Assembly (NCBI GenBank): GCA_021824565.1
Contig: JAKAKL010000035.1
Span: 1-50,607 of the forward strand
Direction: 5' to 3'
Length of the DNA stretch: 50,607 bases
Source of the DNA: Bacteroidota bacterium
GTDB lineage: Bacteria; Bacteroidota; Ignavibacteria; Ignavibacteriales; Ignavibacteriaceae
A program made the translations under genes and the position numbers. The notes below the pieces were generated by a model, which saw only the letters and a program-made list of their open reading frames with translations, ran no database searches and had not been told where the DNA came from. Each line of letters begins with the position of its first letter. The stretch's first letter is position 1. Shown here in pieces: positions 33,041-42,015 of this stretch.

Positions 33041-34741
33041 ATGATCTTCGGATTGGCGCCATTAGACATAATAGTGATTGTTGTATATGTTTTAATAATA
33101 ATATACATGGGCTGGCGTACTAAGAACAAAGTAAAAAACTCCGGCGATTATTTTATGGGAGGAAGAAAAGCCAGCAAAATAATGATGATCGCCAACGGCT
33201 TCGGAGGAGCCACACATACAGACCAGGCAATAGGAGTTGCCGGTGCAACTTATGAAATTGGTCTTGGCGGAATTTGGTATCAATGGATGTATTTATTTGC
33301 AACTCCATTTTTTTGGCTGCTTGGACCGGTCTATAGAAGAGTCCGTTATGTTACAACAAGCGACTTCTTTGAAGAAAGATACGGCGTTAAACACGGTGTT
33401 GCTTATTCTCTAATGGGACTTTTATATTATATAATGGATACCGGTTTAATATTAAAAGGCACCGGAACCGCTTTGCATGCCGTTACACACGGCGAGATAT
33501 CTTCATCTGTTATTATAATATCAATTACTATTTTTTTCCTTTTATACAGCGTTATCGGAGGATTAGCTTCTGCTTTAGTAGTAAATCTAATTCAGGGTTT
33601 TTTCATTTTAATTTTATCATTTCTATTAATACCTTTTGCAATAAATGCTGGCGGGGGAATTGAAGCAATTAAAGCTCATCTGCCTGCATATATGTTTAGT
33701 TTTGTTGCACCTAAAGAAGCCACATTGTTTTTTATTATTATGGTCGTAATAAATGGTTTAATCGGAGTTGTAGTCCAGCCGCATCAAATGGCGCTAGGCG
33801 GAGCCGGCAAATCCGAAAAGAGCTGCAGAACCGGCTGGACATACGGAACGTTTACTAAAAGAATAGCTACTCTTGGCTGGGCATTTGTGGGCGTGCTTGC
33901 AGCTGCTTTATTTCCCGGAATTGCCGATAGTCATAGAGAAAATGCTTTCGGGCTAATGGTTGTTAAACTTCTTCCTACAGGTTTGCTAGGTCTTATGGTT
34001 GCTGCGATGATTGCTGCAATATTGGCGGTGCTTCATAATTATATGGTAGGCGGCTCTGCAATAATTACAAGAAATTTGTATAAGAAATTTTTTGTGAAAG
34101 ATATGGACATAAAAAAAGAATTGAAAATTGCGCGTCTATCTTCAATATTTTTAGTAGTCGGCGGAGTTACTATAGCGTTAATACTTCCAAGCGTGATTGA
34201 CGGCTTAGTGATTGTATGGCACTTTACGGCGTTTTTCGGCATTGGTTTCTGGATGGCGATAATGTGGCGAAAGGCAAATCGTTACGGTTTGTGGGCAAGT
34301 CTTATTTCCACAACCTTGTGTACGCTTTATTCCGGGCCGTATTTCTCTTTCGGCCTGGGCTGGACAACAGCATATCAAATTGCCTTATATCTACCGGTTG
34401 GATTTTTAACAATGATAATCGTTAGTCTGTTTACCAAAAGCGAACCGGAAGAAAATCTAAATAGATTTTATACGCTTCTTCATACACCCGTAGGCGAAGA
34501 ATATAAACTTGCTGAAAAAGGAATTGACGCTGTTTTTGAAGGCGAATCGGTTGCAGATGGTAAAAAATCGGAAGGATCGCTGGAAGAAAACGGACACAGT
34601 TTATTACTTGTTGATTTACTTTCACTGCATAAGAAATTTTCCTTCAAACGTTACAGAGAAGATATTGTAGGATTTTTATGGGCGACTTTATTCGTTATCG
34701 GTATTCTAGGCATTGGACTTTTAGCTGCCAGAATAGGCTAA
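33041..34741 (+). CDS. Sodium:solute symporter (SSS family)
   Basis: A 566-residue inner-membrane carrier with about 13-14 helices. ATG 33041 is preferred over the in-frame TTG at 33038. Motifs include GGRKASKIMMIANGFGGATHTDQAIG (read here in pieces: SGDYFMGGRK, then GFGGATH) and VRYVTTSDFFEERYG, typical of sugar- or organic-acid-transporting SSS members. It follows the GH2 gene and probably imports its substrate or a monosaccharide or uronate with sodium. The soluble C-terminal loop (about 470-535) is unusually hydrophilic. Confidence 0.88.
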   Translation: MIFGLAPLDIIVIVVYVLIIIYMGWRTKNKVKNSGDYFMGGRKASKIMMIANGFGGATHTDQAIGVAGATYEIGLGGIWYQWMYLFATPFFWLLGPVYRRVRYVTTSDFFEERYGVKHGVAYSLMGLLYYIMDTGLILKGTGTALHAVTHGEISSSVIIISITIFFLLYSVIGGLASALVVNLIQGFFILILSFLLIPFAINAGGGIEAIKAHLPAYMFSFVAPKEATLFFIIMVVINGLIGVVVQPHQMALGGAGKSEKSCRTGWTYGTFTKRIATLGWAFVGVLAAALFPGIADSHRENAFGLMVVKLLPTGLLGLMVAAMIAAILAVLHNYMVGGSAIITRNLYKKFFVKDMDIKKELKIARLSSIFLVVGGVTIALILPSVIDGLVIVWHFTAFFGIGFWMAIMWRKANRYGLWASLISTTLCTLYSGPYFSFGLGWTTAYQIALYLPVGFLTMIIVSLFTKSEPEENLNRFYTLLHTPVGEEYKLAEKGIDAVFEGESVADGKKSEGSLEENGHSLLLVDLLSLHKKFSFKRYREDIVGFLWATLFVIGILGIGLLAARIG

Positions 34742-34802
34742 GCAAATCTGGAAAGTTTTTAGAAACATTTTTCTAAAATTCATATTATAGGATTTATGGA
34801 CG

Positions 34803-36074
34803 ATGAAATTTCAATATAATAATATTTCAAAAATATTTTTGGTTCTTTTCATACTGCCTTTTATTTGGACTAAGCCTGCTATGGCAAAAGGTTCCGATTC
34901 TCTTAAAGCAGAAATAATAAAAGCTATAGAAGAAAGTGCGGAATATTCATGTAATGTACTTTTAGATAAGCAGGGAAAATCCAAGTGCGATTATAATATG
35001 ATTACCGGCAAGTGGAAGCCTTATGAGCCTGCATGGCATACCGGACAAATAATAGAAGCATTGCTTGATGCATACAAAATTACAAAGGAGACAACTTATT
35101 TAGAGACGGCAAAAAAAGCCGGGGACTGGTGGTGCAGCCTGCAAATTAAAGACAACCCAAAGTTAAATGGAATGCTCGATGCGGTTCACGGAGATTATGT
35201 TGGTGATTATATAGTTTTTGCCACGGTAACAGACGGCACTTCCGGATTGTTTAATTTGTACAGGATTACCGGAGATAAAAAATATGCCGAAGTTCCGACA
35301 GAAGCCGGGGAGTGGATGTTAAAAAACATGTACGTACCGAAGTACGGTGTTTTTTACGATGCAATAAATGAAAAGACAGGTGAGATAATGAAAGAGAACT
35401 CACCGTTCTGGCCGGATAAAAAGCATCAAACACTTTTTGATGTAGCGCGCCCAAACAATGAAGGTTATCTGTTCAAAGACATGTATGAGTTTACCGGAGA
35501 TGAAAAATATAAAAAAGTCTTTGTAAATATTTGCGAAAGTCTTGTTCAAAAGCAGGGCAAAGAAGGTTTGTGGATGCAGTTTACTCCCAATAATGCAAAA
35601 GAGGGAACTATTCATCCCAGGTTTAATTTGTGGTACGCTGAATCTTTGATGGAAGGATATTCATTAACTAAAGATAAACGCTATCTAAATGCCGCCCTTA
35701 AAACATTAAGGATGTATCAAAAAATGCAAAGACCTGACGGAACGATATATTATATTAATTATTTAAACGGAAATTATGACGATAATTCCGTTACCGGCTC
35801 TGCGGTGGCTTTTGCAGCACTGCTCTGGATAAAGGCGATTGATTACGGAGTAGGAACGGAGTTTAAGCAGAACATTGAAAAATCATTTAAGTGGATAATG
35901 AAAAACAGATTTTCAATAAAGAATCCGGATAAAAATGTAGCCGGCGGAGTGCTAGATACAAGAATGAAAATTGCGCACGGTAAAGTTGAATTGATCCAGA
36001 GAGATGTTGGTACTTCCTTCGGTCTAAGATTTTTAACAGCATATTATAACTATAAATTTGGTCCGAATAATTAG
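34803..36074 (+). CDS. Exported six-hairpin (alpha/alpha)6-barrel protein
   Basis: A 423-residue protein with a signal peptide (about 7-29, ending AMAKG). The body has regularly spaced helical-hairpin motifs (WHTGQIIEALLDAY, TSGLFNLYRITGDKKYAEV, EGYLFKDMYEFTGDEKY, WYAESLMEGYSLTKDKRYL), as in (alpha/alpha)6-barrel glycosidases and lyases. It may be a polysaccharide lyase or unsaturated-uronyl hydrolase relative acting in the periplasm; I cannot assign a CAZy family. It lacks a T9SS tail. The next gene starts directly after its TAG. Confidence 0.7.
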   Translation: MKFQYNNISKIFLVLFILPFIWTKPAMAKGSDSLKAEIIKAIEESAEYSCNVLLDKQGKSKCDYNMITGKWKPYEPAWHTGQIIEALLDAYKITKETTYLETAKKAGDWWCSLQIKDNPKLNGMLDAVHGDYVGDYIVFATVTDGTSGLFNLYRITGDKKYAEVPTEAGEWMLKNMYVPKYGVFYDAINEKTGEIMKENSPFWPDKKHQTLFDVARPNNEGYLFKDMYEFTGDEKYKKVFVNICESLVQKQGKEGLWMQFTPNNAKEGTIHPRFNLWYAESLMEGYSLTKDKRYLNAALKTLRMYQKMQRPDGTIYYINYLNGNYDDNSVTGSAVAFAALLWIKAIDYGVGTEFKQNIEKSFKWIMKNRFSIKNPDKNVAGGVLDTRMKIAHGKVELIQRDVGTSFGLRFLTAYYNYKFGPNN

Positions 36075-38147
36075 ATGGGTACAGGCAGCTTTAACAATAT
36101 ACTTTTAACTCTTCTTATTGGAGGAATATCTTTTTTAAATTTATCAGCTCAGTCAAAAAATATTTTTGTATCACCTAACGGCAATGATTTAAATACCGGG
36201 GCGAGCATCGATCAGCCGTTAAGGACAATAAACGCCGCGGTTAATATTTCCGCTGCTGGAGATACAATTTATTTATTACCGGGGACTTATAAAGAAGTAA
36301 TAAAATTTAATAATAGAAGCGGGGACACTGAAAACCCAATTTGTTTATATGGCTTTTATAATACATCAGGCAAGCAGCCAATTATAGACGGAGGAGATTC
36401 AGTTCCTTCAAATTCAGCAACAAATTACTGGATGCTAATTCAAAATTCAGAATGGATAGAAGTAGGAAATATTATATTTAAAAACGGGTGGACGAATCCA
36501 ATCCAAATTATTAATTCATCTTATATAAGTTTTGCACACTGTACTTTTTATGGAGGGAAAAGAGTTCTTGATGCTTCAGGCACAAACACTCATCACTTGC
36601 TTGTAGAAAATTGTTTTTGGGATCAGGGAGGAAATTATTTGTGGACACTTGTAACCGGAACAGACGGGCTTGATGCATGGACTTCAATGCATGACGGCGC
36701 CATGCAATATTATAACGGCAGTTTAGTTGATTTATCTGGAACGGGCGGCTCTGTCGTAATCAGAAACAACACGATCATAAATGCTTTTAACGGAATCAGA
36801 TGGACAGCGCTGAATGGTTATGACTCAAATATTGAGATATACGATAATACTGTCAGCAACGTCAGGGATAATGATTTCGAGCCGGAAAGTTATACATACA
36901 ATCTTCATATTTATCATAATAAATCTTTTAACATACACAAAACAATGTCGGTTGATCATGTGCAAGGCGGCTACATTTATTATTATGGAAATTTAATTAC
37001 TTCAGAAGTCAGCGACTCTTGGGCTTCATCAGTCGCTTCAGCATTCTGGAAAGTATACGGCGCTGCACCGGATAATCTTTCTTATCCTATGTATGCTTTT
37101 AACAATAGTTTTTGCGGATGCGGAAAAGCTTTTGCGAATGATGCCGGAACTGAATTAGTCCAACTGAAACATTTTAATAACGCATATAATTTTACTAAAA
37201 GCAGCAGGACCTGGCTTCTGGCATCATGGGATTCAACAGATGTTTTTGATTATGATATATCAAATTTAACATGGCCAGCAAACATTACGAACAACAGTCA
37301 GGAAGTACACGGTAAACTTGCCGATCCGCTTTATGTAGATTCAAAAAAATTTGATTTGAGATTACAGTCTGGCAGTCCGGCAATTGATGCAGGCAAGGTA
37401 ATGAACTTGCCTGAATTCGGCTGGACACAAACATATAATGGAAGTGCACCGGATATAGGCGCGTATGAAGGAGAGAATTTAATTGATGGTCCTGCATTTA
37501 GATTTATTACCGCTCCGGAATTGAAAATTTCTTACAAAGAAAAACCGAGAATAGTTAGAGTTAAAACAATTGAAAATAAACTTGATTTATATTTCTCTTC
37601 ACCCGTTGATCCTTCGACAATTTCTTCTTTTAACATTTATGTTAGTCAAAAAGACAGCTCAATTGCAGTATTGAACGCTGCATTGATAAATGATAATTAT
37701 GAGCTGGAAATTGGAACAAACAGGCAGCTTGTTGACAGCTTATTGGTAATGTATTTTAATCCGATTCCAAAGGGCATGGACGGAGAAAATGTCACTTATT
37801 GGGCATCAGCGATTAAAATTGACAAAAAGAAGATAGCTACAAATGTTAGAGCATTAAAGCAAGAATCAAATTCAGAAACTCGACCGAGTTTGTCTGCTTA
37901 TCCCAATCCGTTCAATAACCAAACAAGAATTGTAGTAGATATACCTTTGTTGACAGAGATTAAGCAGCAAGCTTCTCTGCAAATATTTGATGTCCTTGGA
38001 AGAAAGATAAAAGAAATTAATATTCCGGTAGTGCAAGGAAAGAAAGAATATTTATTGAGCAGTGATAGTATATCAAGCGGAATCTATTTCATCGTACTAT
38101 ATCTCGGGCAAGCAGTTTTATCACAAAAAATTGTTGTGCTTAAATAA
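36075..38147 (+). CDS. T9SS-exported beta-helix protein, PL9-like candidate
   Basis: A 690-residue exported protein. After the signal peptide (about 1-26) it opens with IFVSPNGNDLNTG..DQPLRTINAAV...GDTIYLLPGTY, the DUF1565-type start of right-handed beta-helix enzymes such as PL9 pectate lyases. Turns with conserved Asn (CTFYGGKRVLD, IRNNTIINAFNGI, NNSFCGCGKAF) follow. A short linker precedes the C-terminal T9SS sorting domain (AYPNPFNNQTRIV ... SQKIVVLK). Secreted cleavage of pectin or rhamnogalacturonan is likely, but the catalytic site cannot be read with certainty. ATG 36075 immediately follows the previous stop. Confidence 0.78.
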   Translation: MGTGSFNNILLTLLIGGISFLNLSAQSKNIFVSPNGNDLNTGASIDQPLRTINAAVNISAAGDTIYLLPGTYKEVIKFNNRSGDTENPICLYGFYNTSGKQPIIDGGDSVPSNSATNYWMLIQNSEWIEVGNIIFKNGWTNPIQIINSSYISFAHCTFYGGKRVLDASGTNTHHLLVENCFWDQGGNYLWTLVTGTDGLDAWTSMHDGAMQYYNGSLVDLSGTGGSVVIRNNTIINAFNGIRWTALNGYDSNIEIYDNTVSNVRDNDFEPESYTYNLHIYHNKSFNIHKTMSVDHVQGGYIYYYGNLITSEVSDSWASSVASAFWKVYGAAPDNLSYPMYAFNNSFCGCGKAFANDAGTELVQLKHFNNAYNFTKSSRTWLLASWDSTDVFDYDISNLTWPANITNNSQEVHGKLADPLYVDSKKFDLRLQSGSPAIDAGKVMNLPEFGWTQTYNGSAPDIGAYEGENLIDGPAFRFITAPELKISYKEKPRIVRVKTIENKLDLYFSSPVDPSTISSFNIYVSQKDSSIAVLNAALINDNYELEIGTNRQLVDSLLVMYFNPIPKGMDGENVTYWASAIKIDKKKIATNVRALKQESNSETRPSLSAYPNPFNNQTRIVVDIPLLTEIKQQASLQIFDVLGRKIKEINIPVVQGKKEYLLSSDSISSGIYFIVLYLGQAVLSQKIVVLK

Positions 38148-38148
38148 A

Positions 38149-39915
38149 TTGAAAAAAATTATTAACATAATATTGGCTATTGTTTTTGCAGTCTTAAATT
38201 TATTCGCGCAGAAAAGCGAATCGAACAGCCTGCAAATTGCAAGAAAAATAGCCGATAATGTGGTCAATGAAACTATTTTTGCGCTAAGAGACACAAAGCA
38301 AAAACCAGTGCTTGATATACAGGTAATTGATTTCCCAAAAATATTTAAGGGCGATAGAGTAAAACAAGCGTTTGCGATAGCCAATATATCAGTAGAAAAA
38401 AACATAAAATTAAGTTTCGGCGTAAGCTATTCGCAGCCAATACAAATTTGGATTAATAACAAGCTGAAACTCAACGGATCCGATATAGATAAATTTTACT
38501 TCAAAGAAACTGCCTATTCAATGTTCTGCTTTCAGGATACATTCGCCGTTGATTTGCAAAAGGGAATGAATGAAATAATAATCATGACGTCATCCGAAAG
38601 TCTGCCGGTAATTTTCCTGCGCGAGCTGACCAGGCCCAATGAGAAAGTTCAATCTAGATTTTTAAATTTCTCTAGTAATTACGGGGGTGAATTTCCATGG
38701 GGATTTATATCTGCCGACGAATTAAGATTAACTTTCGCTGACAAATCAAATTCCCAAAAGGATTTAATTGATAAATTATTTAATAAGAATATTATCTCAA
38801 AATTAAACGTGATGTTTGAAAGCGAAACTATTATTAAAGAGTTATCACTAAACCATACAAGCACTTTTAATAAGGAGGCATTCACCGACTGGAGCTATCC
38901 TAACGGAATATTGATGATGGCAATTATGGAACTTTCAAAAGCGACTGGGAACGAAAGTTATAATTTATTCGTTAAAAAATATTGCAGCTTTATCCGGCAA
39001 AATGAGGCGCTTTTTAAGAAGCAATATTTCGTTGATCACGATTTGCGTACAGGCTGCTATCGAATGTTCAGAATGAGTATGCTTGATGATGCCGGTGCGC
39101 CAGCTCTTCCTTTCGCCGAAGTCAGTATACAAGATAAAATACATGATTATGATTCGCTACTCTTTGCGTCGGCTGATTATATAATGAATGATCAACCGAG
39201 ATTAAAGGACGGAACTTTTTGCAGACCTGAACCGGAAAAGCGCACAATTTGGGCGGATGATTTATTTATGTCAGTACCGTTTTTAACCAGAATGGCTATC
39301 TTAAAAAAGGACGATAGATATTTTAATTTAGCCGCAAAGCAAATAATAAATTTTCATAAATACCTATATAATCAAGATAAGAAATTATACAGCCACGGCT
39401 GGTTCAGTTCTGATGATAAGCAGTCCGGAATTTATTGGGGAAGGGCAAACGGATGGATACTTTGGGCAGAATCCGGTTTCTTAAGCCATCTGCCTAGAAA
39501 AAACAAATATTATAACAAAGTAAAGAAAATATTTGTAAATCATATTTACAGCATATTAAAATACCAGGACAAAGACGGAATGTGGCATCAGGTGCTTGAT
39601 GATAAGAGATCGTTTGAGGAAACTTCTTGTACAGCAATGTTTATTGAAGCAATATCTCAAGGAATAATGCTCGGTATTATTAATAAGAAATTGAGCGCTA
39701 ATGTTTTTAAAGCCTGGACAGCATTAAAAACAAAAATCAATCCGGATGGCGACGTGAAAGACATTTCCTGCGGTACTGGATTAGGGTATAATAAAAAATT
39801 TTATGAAACACGTAAGAGATTTGACAATGATCCTCGCGGGTTAGGCGCCGTGATTTGTGCAGCGATAGAGGTAACTCATTTAGAAAATTATTTGAGCAGT
39901 AATGCGAGCTTTTAA
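38149..39915 (+). CDS. GH105-like unsaturated rhamnogalacturonyl hydrolase
   Basis: About 588 residues from TTG 38149, chosen because the next residues KKIINIILAIVFAVLNLFAQ form a signal peptide and the TTG directly follows the upstream stop; the longer frame from 38062 would overlap by 86 bp. An N-terminal accessory domain (about 1-210) precedes the (alpha/alpha)6 barrel. The barrel contains WADDLFMSVPFL, WGRANGW and DGMWHQVLDD, the signature of GH105/GH88 enzymes that remove unsaturated uronates by hydration. It is predicted periplasmic and takes products of the secreted lyases. Confidence 0.82.
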   Translation: MKKIINIILAIVFAVLNLFAQKSESNSLQIARKIADNVVNETIFALRDTKQKPVLDIQVIDFPKIFKGDRVKQAFAIANISVEKNIKLSFGVSYSQPIQIWINNKLKLNGSDIDKFYFKETAYSMFCFQDTFAVDLQKGMNEIIIMTSSESLPVIFLRELTRPNEKVQSRFLNFSSNYGGEFPWGFISADELRLTFADKSNSQKDLIDKLFNKNIISKLNVMFESETIIKELSLNHTSTFNKEAFTDWSYPNGILMMAIMELSKATGNESYNLFVKKYCSFIRQNEALFKKQYFVDHDLRTGCYRMFRMSMLDDAGAPALPFAEVSIQDKIHDYDSLLFASADYIMNDQPRLKDGTFCRPEPEKRTIWADDLFMSVPFLTRMAILKKDDRYFNLAAKQIINFHKYLYNQDKKLYSHGWFSSDDKQSGIYWGRANGWILWAESGFLSHLPRKNKYYNKVKKIFVNHIYSILKYQDKDGMWHQVLDDKRSFEETSCTAMFIEAISQGIMLGIINKKLSANVFKAWTALKTKINPDGDVKDISCGTGLGYNKKFYETRKRFDNDPRGLGAVICAAIEVTHLENYLSSNASF

Positions 39916-39997
39916 TATAAAGAATGGATTAAAATCCTTAACCATAGATGACAAAGCCAGTCGAGGACATAATTAAAATAAAGGAAACTAAAATATT

Positions 39998-40792
39998 ATG
40001 TTAATAAATGAAGAGCGTTCATTAACAGTTGACGGCGTAAGAGTAATGGTTGCTTCTAATAGAAATGAAATGGGAAAGCGTTCTGCCGCGAACGTCAGCA
40101 AGTTGATTAAAAAGATACTTCAGAAAAAAGATGAAGTAAGAATGATATTTGCGGCAGCGCCTTCACAAGATGAATTTTTAGATGAATTAGTAAAAGACAA
40201 AAGTATTGACTGGTCAAAAATAGTTGCATTCCACATGGACGAATATATTGGATTGAATAAAGACTCCGAGCAGCTGTTCAGTAAATATTTAATGCGCAAT
40301 CTTTTTTCAAAAGTTAATTTTAAAAAAGTTCATATAATCAATTCATATTCAGGTGAGATATACAATGAATGTGAGCGGTACGAAACACTTCTAAAAGAAA
40401 AACAGATTGATATTGTATGCATGGGGATAGGCGAGAACGGACATATAGCATTTAACGACCCACCAGTTGCAGACTTTAAGGATAAAAAGTTTGTAAAAGT
40501 TGTAAAGCTTGATGAGAAATGCAGGCAGCAACAAGTAAATGACGGATGCTTTTTAAGGTTATCTTACGTTCCATCAGCGGCAATTACTTTGACAATTCCG
40601 GCTCTACTATCTGCTGCACATCTTAATATTGTTGTACCCGGGGTTAGGAAAGCTGAAGCGGTAAGAAATACATTATACGGTGTAATTTCGACAAGCTGTC
40701 CGGCTTCTATTATTCGTAAACATAAAGATGCCGCGATGTATATAGATATAGACTCAGCCGGCAAATTTTTAGAGCTTCAAGTTGGTATATAA
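39998..40792 (+). CDS. NagB-like sugar-phosphate isomerase/deaminase
   Basis: A 264-residue cytoplasmic protein of the glucosamine-6-phosphate deaminase family. It has AFHMDEYIGL (D81, E82) and MGIGENGHIAFNDPP (H149, D154). Typical NagB proteins have Glu in the position of D154 (FNEP), so the active site is subtly altered. The length matches NagB. In a uronate locus, amino-sugar catabolism is unexpected; an isomerase acting on a keto-uronate or phosphosugar intermediate is a possibility, not shown. The stop overlaps the next start (TAATG). Confidence 0.8.
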   Translation: MLINEERSLTVDGVRVMVASNRNEMGKRSAANVSKLIKKILQKKDEVRMIFAAAPSQDEFLDELVKDKSIDWSKIVAFHMDEYIGLNKDSEQLFSKYLMRNLFSKVNFKKVHIINSYSGEIYNECERYETLLKEKQIDIVCMGIGENGHIAFNDPPVADFKDKKFVKVVKLDEKCRQQQVNDGCFLRLSYVPSAAITLTIPALLSAAHLNIVVPGVRKAEAVRNTLYGVISTSCPASIIRKHKDAAMYIDIDSAGKFLELQVGI

Positions 40793-41997
40793 TGAATAAA
40801 AAAATTTTAGCACTGCTCTTCGTGATTATCTTCAGCATTCTTAAAATTGAAGCGGGCTCAAAACAAACAGGTCATCAAAAAAAAAATAATTACGAAGAAA
40901 GTTACGCAGGTAAAGTCTGGCGAAGTGAAAAAAAAGTGTGGACTGACGATTCGACCGGGTATGAAATAAGCCGTTGGACAAGCATTGGTACAAACTGGCA
41001 TCTTTATTTTAATGTAGAATCTTTTATTGACGACAGCACTGTAATATTTTGTTCAAACCGTACTGGAATAGTAAACTTATATAAGCTGAACATGAACAAT
41101 GGAATCATCACTCAGATGACAGCGGAGCAATCTCTAAATCCCAAAAGCTTATGGCATCTAAAAAGTGTTAAAACAATATGGTACTTAGCAAAGGACACAT
41201 TAAAATCAATTAATACAGAAAGCCTCAAGACTTCAGTAATTTATGTTTTCAATGAAGAAAAGCCAGTCTCATTCTCAGTAACCTGCAATGCAAAATATTT
41301 TGTATATGCCGTCAACAAAAATCCTGGATATGATGAAAATTGCAGTACAGGTCCGTACGCAATTTTCAGGCTGAACTTAAAGACAAAAAAGATAATGCAA
41401 ATAAGCCCGGACTACGGATTCAGAATTAACCATATCTTATGCAACCCGGTAAATCCGGATATTATTTCTTACTGCTGGGCACATGTATTTGAGAAGAACC
41501 ATCCCGGAATATTTGGCATACCGCCAGTTAGAATATGGTGGTTAAATATAGACGGAACTGACGGCGGTCCTGTAATACCACAGGAATTTGGTTTACACCG
41601 CACTCATGAGTTTTGGCTGCCTGACGGAAAAATGCTTGGCTTTACGGCGCGTTATAAGTATGGTGTGAATAAAGGACAACAATTCTTGGGGGCTATAAAC
41701 TTTAAAAAGGGAAATCATTTTATGATTCCATTAAATGTTGGGGCAGCTCATCCGCAAATTTATAGTGATGAAAAAACCTGGGTTACAGATGAGCTTAATG
41801 GACCATATATAGCAATTTATAATATCGTGAACCAACGATTGGCAGACACAAAAGTATTATTCAAACATAACTCCAGTTGGAGAACCGGTCCGTCCGAACC
41901 ATGTCCAGAGTTTAGCCCCGATGGGAAGTATATAATTTTTAATTCGGACATGACAGGAAAAGCTCAAGTTTATACTGTCCGGGTAAATGTCAAATAA
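40792..41997 (+). CDS. ogl: Oligogalacturonate lyase-like (PL22), exported
   Basis: A 401-residue protein that reads as a seven-bladed propeller (repeated strand-turn units such as IFCSNRTGIVNLYKLN and PEFSPDGKYIIFNSD) like PL22 oligogalacturonate lyase. Conserved-looking pieces include SCWAHVFEKNHPGIFG, RIWWLNIDGT, HRTHEFWLPDG and GAAHPQIYSD, which supply the histidines expected for metal binding. Unlike the cytoplasmic enterobacterial enzyme it begins with a signal peptide (about 1-21). It would cleave short oligogalacturonides to 5-keto-4-deoxyuronate in the periplasm. Confidence 0.82.
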   Translation: MNKKILALLFVIIFSILKIEAGSKQTGHQKKNNYEESYAGKVWRSEKKVWTDDSTGYEISRWTSIGTNWHLYFNVESFIDDSTVIFCSNRTGIVNLYKLNMNNGIITQMTAEQSLNPKSLWHLKSVKTIWYLAKDTLKSINTESLKTSVIYVFNEEKPVSFSVTCNAKYFVYAVNKNPGYDENCSTGPYAIFRLNLKTKKIMQISPDYGFRINHILCNPVNPDIISYCWAHVFEKNHPGIFGIPPVRIWWLNIDGTDGGPVIPQEFGLHRTHEFWLPDGKMLGFTARYKYGVNKGQQFLGAINFKKGNHFMIPLNVGAAHPQIYSDEKTWVTDELNGPYIAIYNIVNQRLADTKVLFKHNSSWRTGPSEPCPEFSPDGKYIIFNSDMTGKAQVYTVRVNVK

Positions 41998-42015
41998 TTT
42001 CTTGAAGAATATTCT

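Noticed and set aside
38062-38148. Long start of the GH105-like gene overlapping the previous gene
   Set aside because: The overlap is 86 bp and the signal peptide begins only after TTG 38149, which directly follows the upstream stop.
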